Notes under the pieces: model-generated
What the model saw: the letters and a program-made list of their open reading frames with translations, nothing else
The model's database searches: none
Told to the model about the DNA's origin: nothing
Position numbers and translations under genes: made by a program
Part shown: positions 61,960-64,000 of the stretch, piece after piece
Layout: the number at the start of each line of letters is the position of its first letter
Numbering within the stretch: the stretch's first letter is position 1
DNA from: ZC4RG30 sp039932715
GTDB taxonomy: Bacteria; Pseudomonadota; Gammaproteobacteria; Steroidobacterales; Steroidobacteraceae
Reading direction: 5' to 3'
DNA length: 64,000 nt
Assembly: GCA_039932715.1 (NCBI GenBank)
Contig: JBDTPN010000003.1
Location: 62,001-126,000, forward strand

Positions 61960-62855
61960 CAGGCGACCAGCGCAATTCCAGCCTGCAGCACCGCCGCCTT
62001 TACTGCAGCATGATATTGCTCGGCCAGCCGCGTCAGCGGCAGTCGCAGCCCGCCGCGAATCAACCCCATGCGCTCAAGTGCCCACTTTACCGGAATCGGG
62101 TTGGCCTCAATGAAAAGCGCCTGGTGCAGTTGGGCAAGTTGCGCATCGATACTTGCCGCAGATGTTTGGTTGCCGCCCGCTGCGGCCAGGATCATCCGGC
62201 TCATCAAGGCCGGGGCCACATTGGCGGTCACTGATATGACGCCGCTGGCGCCATGCGACATGGCCTCGCGCGCTGTCGCATCGTCACCGGAAAGCAGGCT
62301 GAAACCGCCTGGACATTGGGCGGCCAGGTCACGGAACCGCTGCATCGAAGGCACGGCCTCTTTTATCGCCACCACATTGGGCACGCGCGCCAGCCGCGCC
62401 ACGGTTTCGGGCAACATGTCCACGGCCGTGCGTGCCGGGACGTTGTAAAGAATCACTGGCACGCGCGCCGCCTGGGCCGCGGCCTCAAAATGCAGGAACA
62501 ACCCCTGCTGTGTTGGCCGGTTGTATGCGGGGGTGACCAGCAGCACACCGTCAACCCCCTGACCGGAATACAGCCGCACACGTTCCACGGTCGACGCGGT
62601 GCTGCTGGTGCCACAACCCACAATGATGTGCATGCGTCCGGCTGCCTGGTCGCGCGCACGGCGTACCATCTCTACCAGCTCTGCCTCGGTGATGGTCGGT
62701 GACTCGCCAGTGGTGCCGCCCACTACCAGCCCGGTGGTGCCATTTTGCAGGTGAAAATCAACCAGCCGCGCCCAAGCCTGCCAATCGACCTCGCCGTCGT
62801 CCAGCAGCGGCGTGACGATGGCTACCAGGCTACCTGCAAAAACTGTGGACACCAC
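61959..62855 (-). CDS. dapA: 4-hydroxy-tetrahydrodipicolinate synthase
   Basis: A 298-residue aldolase-class enzyme that condenses pyruvate and aspartate semialdehyde in lysine/diaminopimelate synthesis. Motifs: GSLVAIVTPLLDDG, VVGGTTGESPTI, the catalytic Tyr in LLVTPAYNRPTQQG and the Schiff-base Lys in VVAIKEAVPS. GTG start. Divergent from gcvR by 133 bases, as in E. coli. Confidence 0.96.
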   Translation of the reverse strand: MVSTVFAGSLVAIVTPLLDDGEVDWQAWARLVDFHLQNGTTGLVVGGTTGESPTITEAELVEMVRRARDQAAGRMHIIVGCGTSSTASTVERVRLYSGQGVDGVLLVTPAYNRPTQQGLFLHFEAAAQAARVPVILYNVPARTAVDMLPETVARLARVPNVVAIKEAVPSMQRFRDLAAQCPGGFSLLSGDDATAREAMSHGASGVISVTANVAPALMSRMILAAAGGNQTSAASIDAQLAQLHQALFIEANPIPVKWALERMGLIRGGLRLPLTRLAEQYHAAVKAAVLQAGIALVA

Positions 62856-62988
62856 TCGGAGTGCTTCCTAAGGGCTAAACCCCGGATAGGGCGCGCGATG
62901 TTACGGGTCCGGTATGAGTACAGGCAAGCATGACAATTACGCTGGCAGGTTCGCTAGACTGGGCACAGACCATGACATTATCCCCCGC

Positions 62989-63519
62989 ATGAAGCAGTTC
63001 CTGGCCATTTCAGCCGTCGGCCGGGACCGCCCGGGGCTGGCGCACGACCTCGTGCGCACCGTCGCCGAGAGCGGGGCCAGCATTACCGATAGCCGCATGC
63101 TGCCCCTGGGGGGTGAATTCGCCATGCAGTTGCTGGTGGCAGGCAATTGGCACTCGGTGGCCAGGCTCGAGGCCGACCTCAAGCGGCTGGCAGAATCGGC
63201 CGGACTGCTTTTGCAGCTCAAGCGCACCGAACCGCGCGGCCTGCACGAGGATCACATCCCCTACTCCATCGACGTCATCGGCCCGGACCAGCCCGGTATC
63301 GTGGCGGGTCTGACCGGCTTCTTTAACGGTCGCAACATCGAGTTGGCCGAGATTGCCAGCCGCAGTTACGCCGCCAGCCAGACCGGCGCGGCCATGTTCG
63401 CGGTGCAGATGATGATCAATGTGCCGGTACGCCTGCCCATTGCACAGTTGCGTGAGGACTTCATGGACCACTGCGACTCCCAGAACCTGGATGCGATTCT
63501 CGAACCGGTGAAGAACTGA
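62989..63519 (+). CDS. gcvR: Glycine cleavage system transcriptional repressor GcvR-like
   Basis: A 176-residue protein with two ACT domains (residues ~1-75 and ~88-165: MKQFLAISAVGRDRPGLAHD and SIDVIGPDQPGIVAGLTGFF). GcvR binds GcvA and responds to glycine in E. coli. The position between dapA and bcp matches E. coli gcvR. ATG at 62989. It is followed 2 bases later by bcp. Confidence 0.88.
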   Translation: MKQFLAISAVGRDRPGLAHDLVRTVAESGASITDSRMLPLGGEFAMQLLVAGNWHSVARLEADLKRLAESAGLLLQLKRTEPRGLHEDHIPYSIDVIGPDQPGIVAGLTGFFNGRNIELAEIASRSYAASQTGAAMFAVQMMINVPVRLPIAQLREDFMDHCDSQNLDAILEPVKN

Positions 63520-63521
63520 CG

Positions 63522-63989
63522 GTGGCCAAGGTCAAGGCCGGTGCCAGGGTTGCGGATTTCGTGGTTCCTTCCACTGATGGAACGGACTTCCGTCTGTCTG
63601 CGGGCAAGGGCCCGGTGGTGCTGTATTTCTATCCCAAAGATGCGACCTCGGGCTGCACAACGGAGGCGCAGCAGTTTCGCGACCTGCATGCGAAGTTTCG
63701 CCGCGCCGGTGCGCAGGTATTTGGAATCTCGCGGGACAGCCTCGCTTCGCATGCGAAATTTCGTGCCGCGCAGGAACTGCCGTTCCACCTGCTGAGCGAC
63801 GCCGACGAGAAGGTCTGCAAATTATTCGACGTGATCCGGGAGAAGTCCCTGTACGGCCGCAAGTACCTGGGAATCGAGCGCAGCACGTTCCTCATAGATG
63901 AATCCGGAAAGCTGCGTCGCGAGTGGCGCAAGGTGAAGGTGGCTGGCCATGCCCAGGAAGTCCTCGACAGTCTCCGCGCAACCGACTGA
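63522..63989 (+). CDS. bcp: Thiol peroxidase Bcp (peroxiredoxin Q)
   Basis: A 155-residue thioredoxin-dependent peroxiredoxin. The peroxidatic Cys is in FYPKDATSGCTTEAQQFRD (the usual SGCTxE); the resolving Cys five residues later in the E. coli protein is not present, so a one-Cys or alternative resolving mechanism is likely, with Cys in EKVCKLF further on. GTG start. Complete within the window. Confidence 0.94.
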   Translation: MAKVKAGARVADFVVPSTDGTDFRLSAGKGPVVLYFYPKDATSGCTTEAQQFRDLHAKFRRAGAQVFGISRDSLASHAKFRAAQELPFHLLSDADEKVCKLFDVIREKSLYGRKYLGIERSTFLIDESGKLRREWRKVKVAGHAQEVLDSLRATD

Positions 63990-64000
63990 GACCTCGAAGT

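Noticed and set aside
62856..62988. Riboswitch (lysine or glycine) between dapA and gcvR
   Set aside because: The 133-base gap shows no conserved aptamer sequence that I can recognise and must hold two divergent promoters.

Overview
The window is a high-GC chromosomal segment of a gammaproteobacterium outside the enteric group, most like the Nevskiales/Steroidobacterales/Xanthomonadales branch. This is inferred from gene order and gene content; no 16S rRNA is present. Many blocks keep the E. coli order: cstA-ybdD; serS-rarA-lolA-ftsK / trxB-aat-infA-clpA-clpS; rluC / yceF / yceD-rpmF-fabH beside a divergent rne with a long leader; orn / rsgA; recR-ybaB-dnaX-4.5S RNA; and lipoprotein-dapA / gcvR-bcp. 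The density of SnoaL-like, DUF6152 and other secreted proteins, a TIR-TolB-TPR protein and a lexA-imuA-imuB-dnaE2 cassette fits an environmental, non-enteric lineage.

Layout. 1-14.4 kb is housekeeping: carbon starvation permease end, PBP4, SerS, RarA, VanZ-like protein, LolA, FtsK, thioredoxin reductase, a FemAB-like acyltransferase, Aat, IF-1 and ClpA/ClpS. 14.4-20.2 kb is a type II secretion operon holding only gspC, D, E and F. 20.5-26.3 kb is the SOS mutagenesis operon lexA-imuA-imuB-dnaE2 behind two tandem LexA boxes. 26.4-34.9 kb holds a phytoene-dehydrogenase-like oxidoreductase, an alanine-zipper lipoprotein with a strong terminator, fabH-rpmF-yceD, yceF, rluC and rne. 34.8-46.3 kb holds a tyrosine phosphatase, a nitrilase-family amidase, a GnnA-like dehydrogenase, small membrane proteins, Prc protease, a coiled-coil protein of unknown function, orn, rsgA, recR, ybaB, dnaX and the SRP RNA.

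46.3-61.5 kb is the accessory part. It lies between the SRP RNA gene and a tRNA-Ser gene and carries gene remnants (a marC fragment, half an aldose epimerase, a hydrolase tail), a TIR-domain membrane protein, pepN and pirin. It also carries a run of eight plus-strand genes for exported proteins (53.4-61.5 kb): two related alpha/beta hydrolases, two partner proteins of uncharacterised families, three copies of an unnamed ~290-residue module in two genes, a tannase/feruloyl-esterase-like enzyme and a SnoaL-like protein. A sequence matching the LacI-family operator consensus overlaps the likely promoter of this run. The window ends with tRNA-Ser(GGA), dapA, gcvR and bcp.

The best candidates for undescribed biology are the 53.4-61.5 kb exported-protein cluster, the TIR-TolB-TPR protein, the four-gene T2SS operon whose GspE has lost its zinc cysteines, and the short ImuB. 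No CRISPR array, prophage, transposase or integrase was seen.
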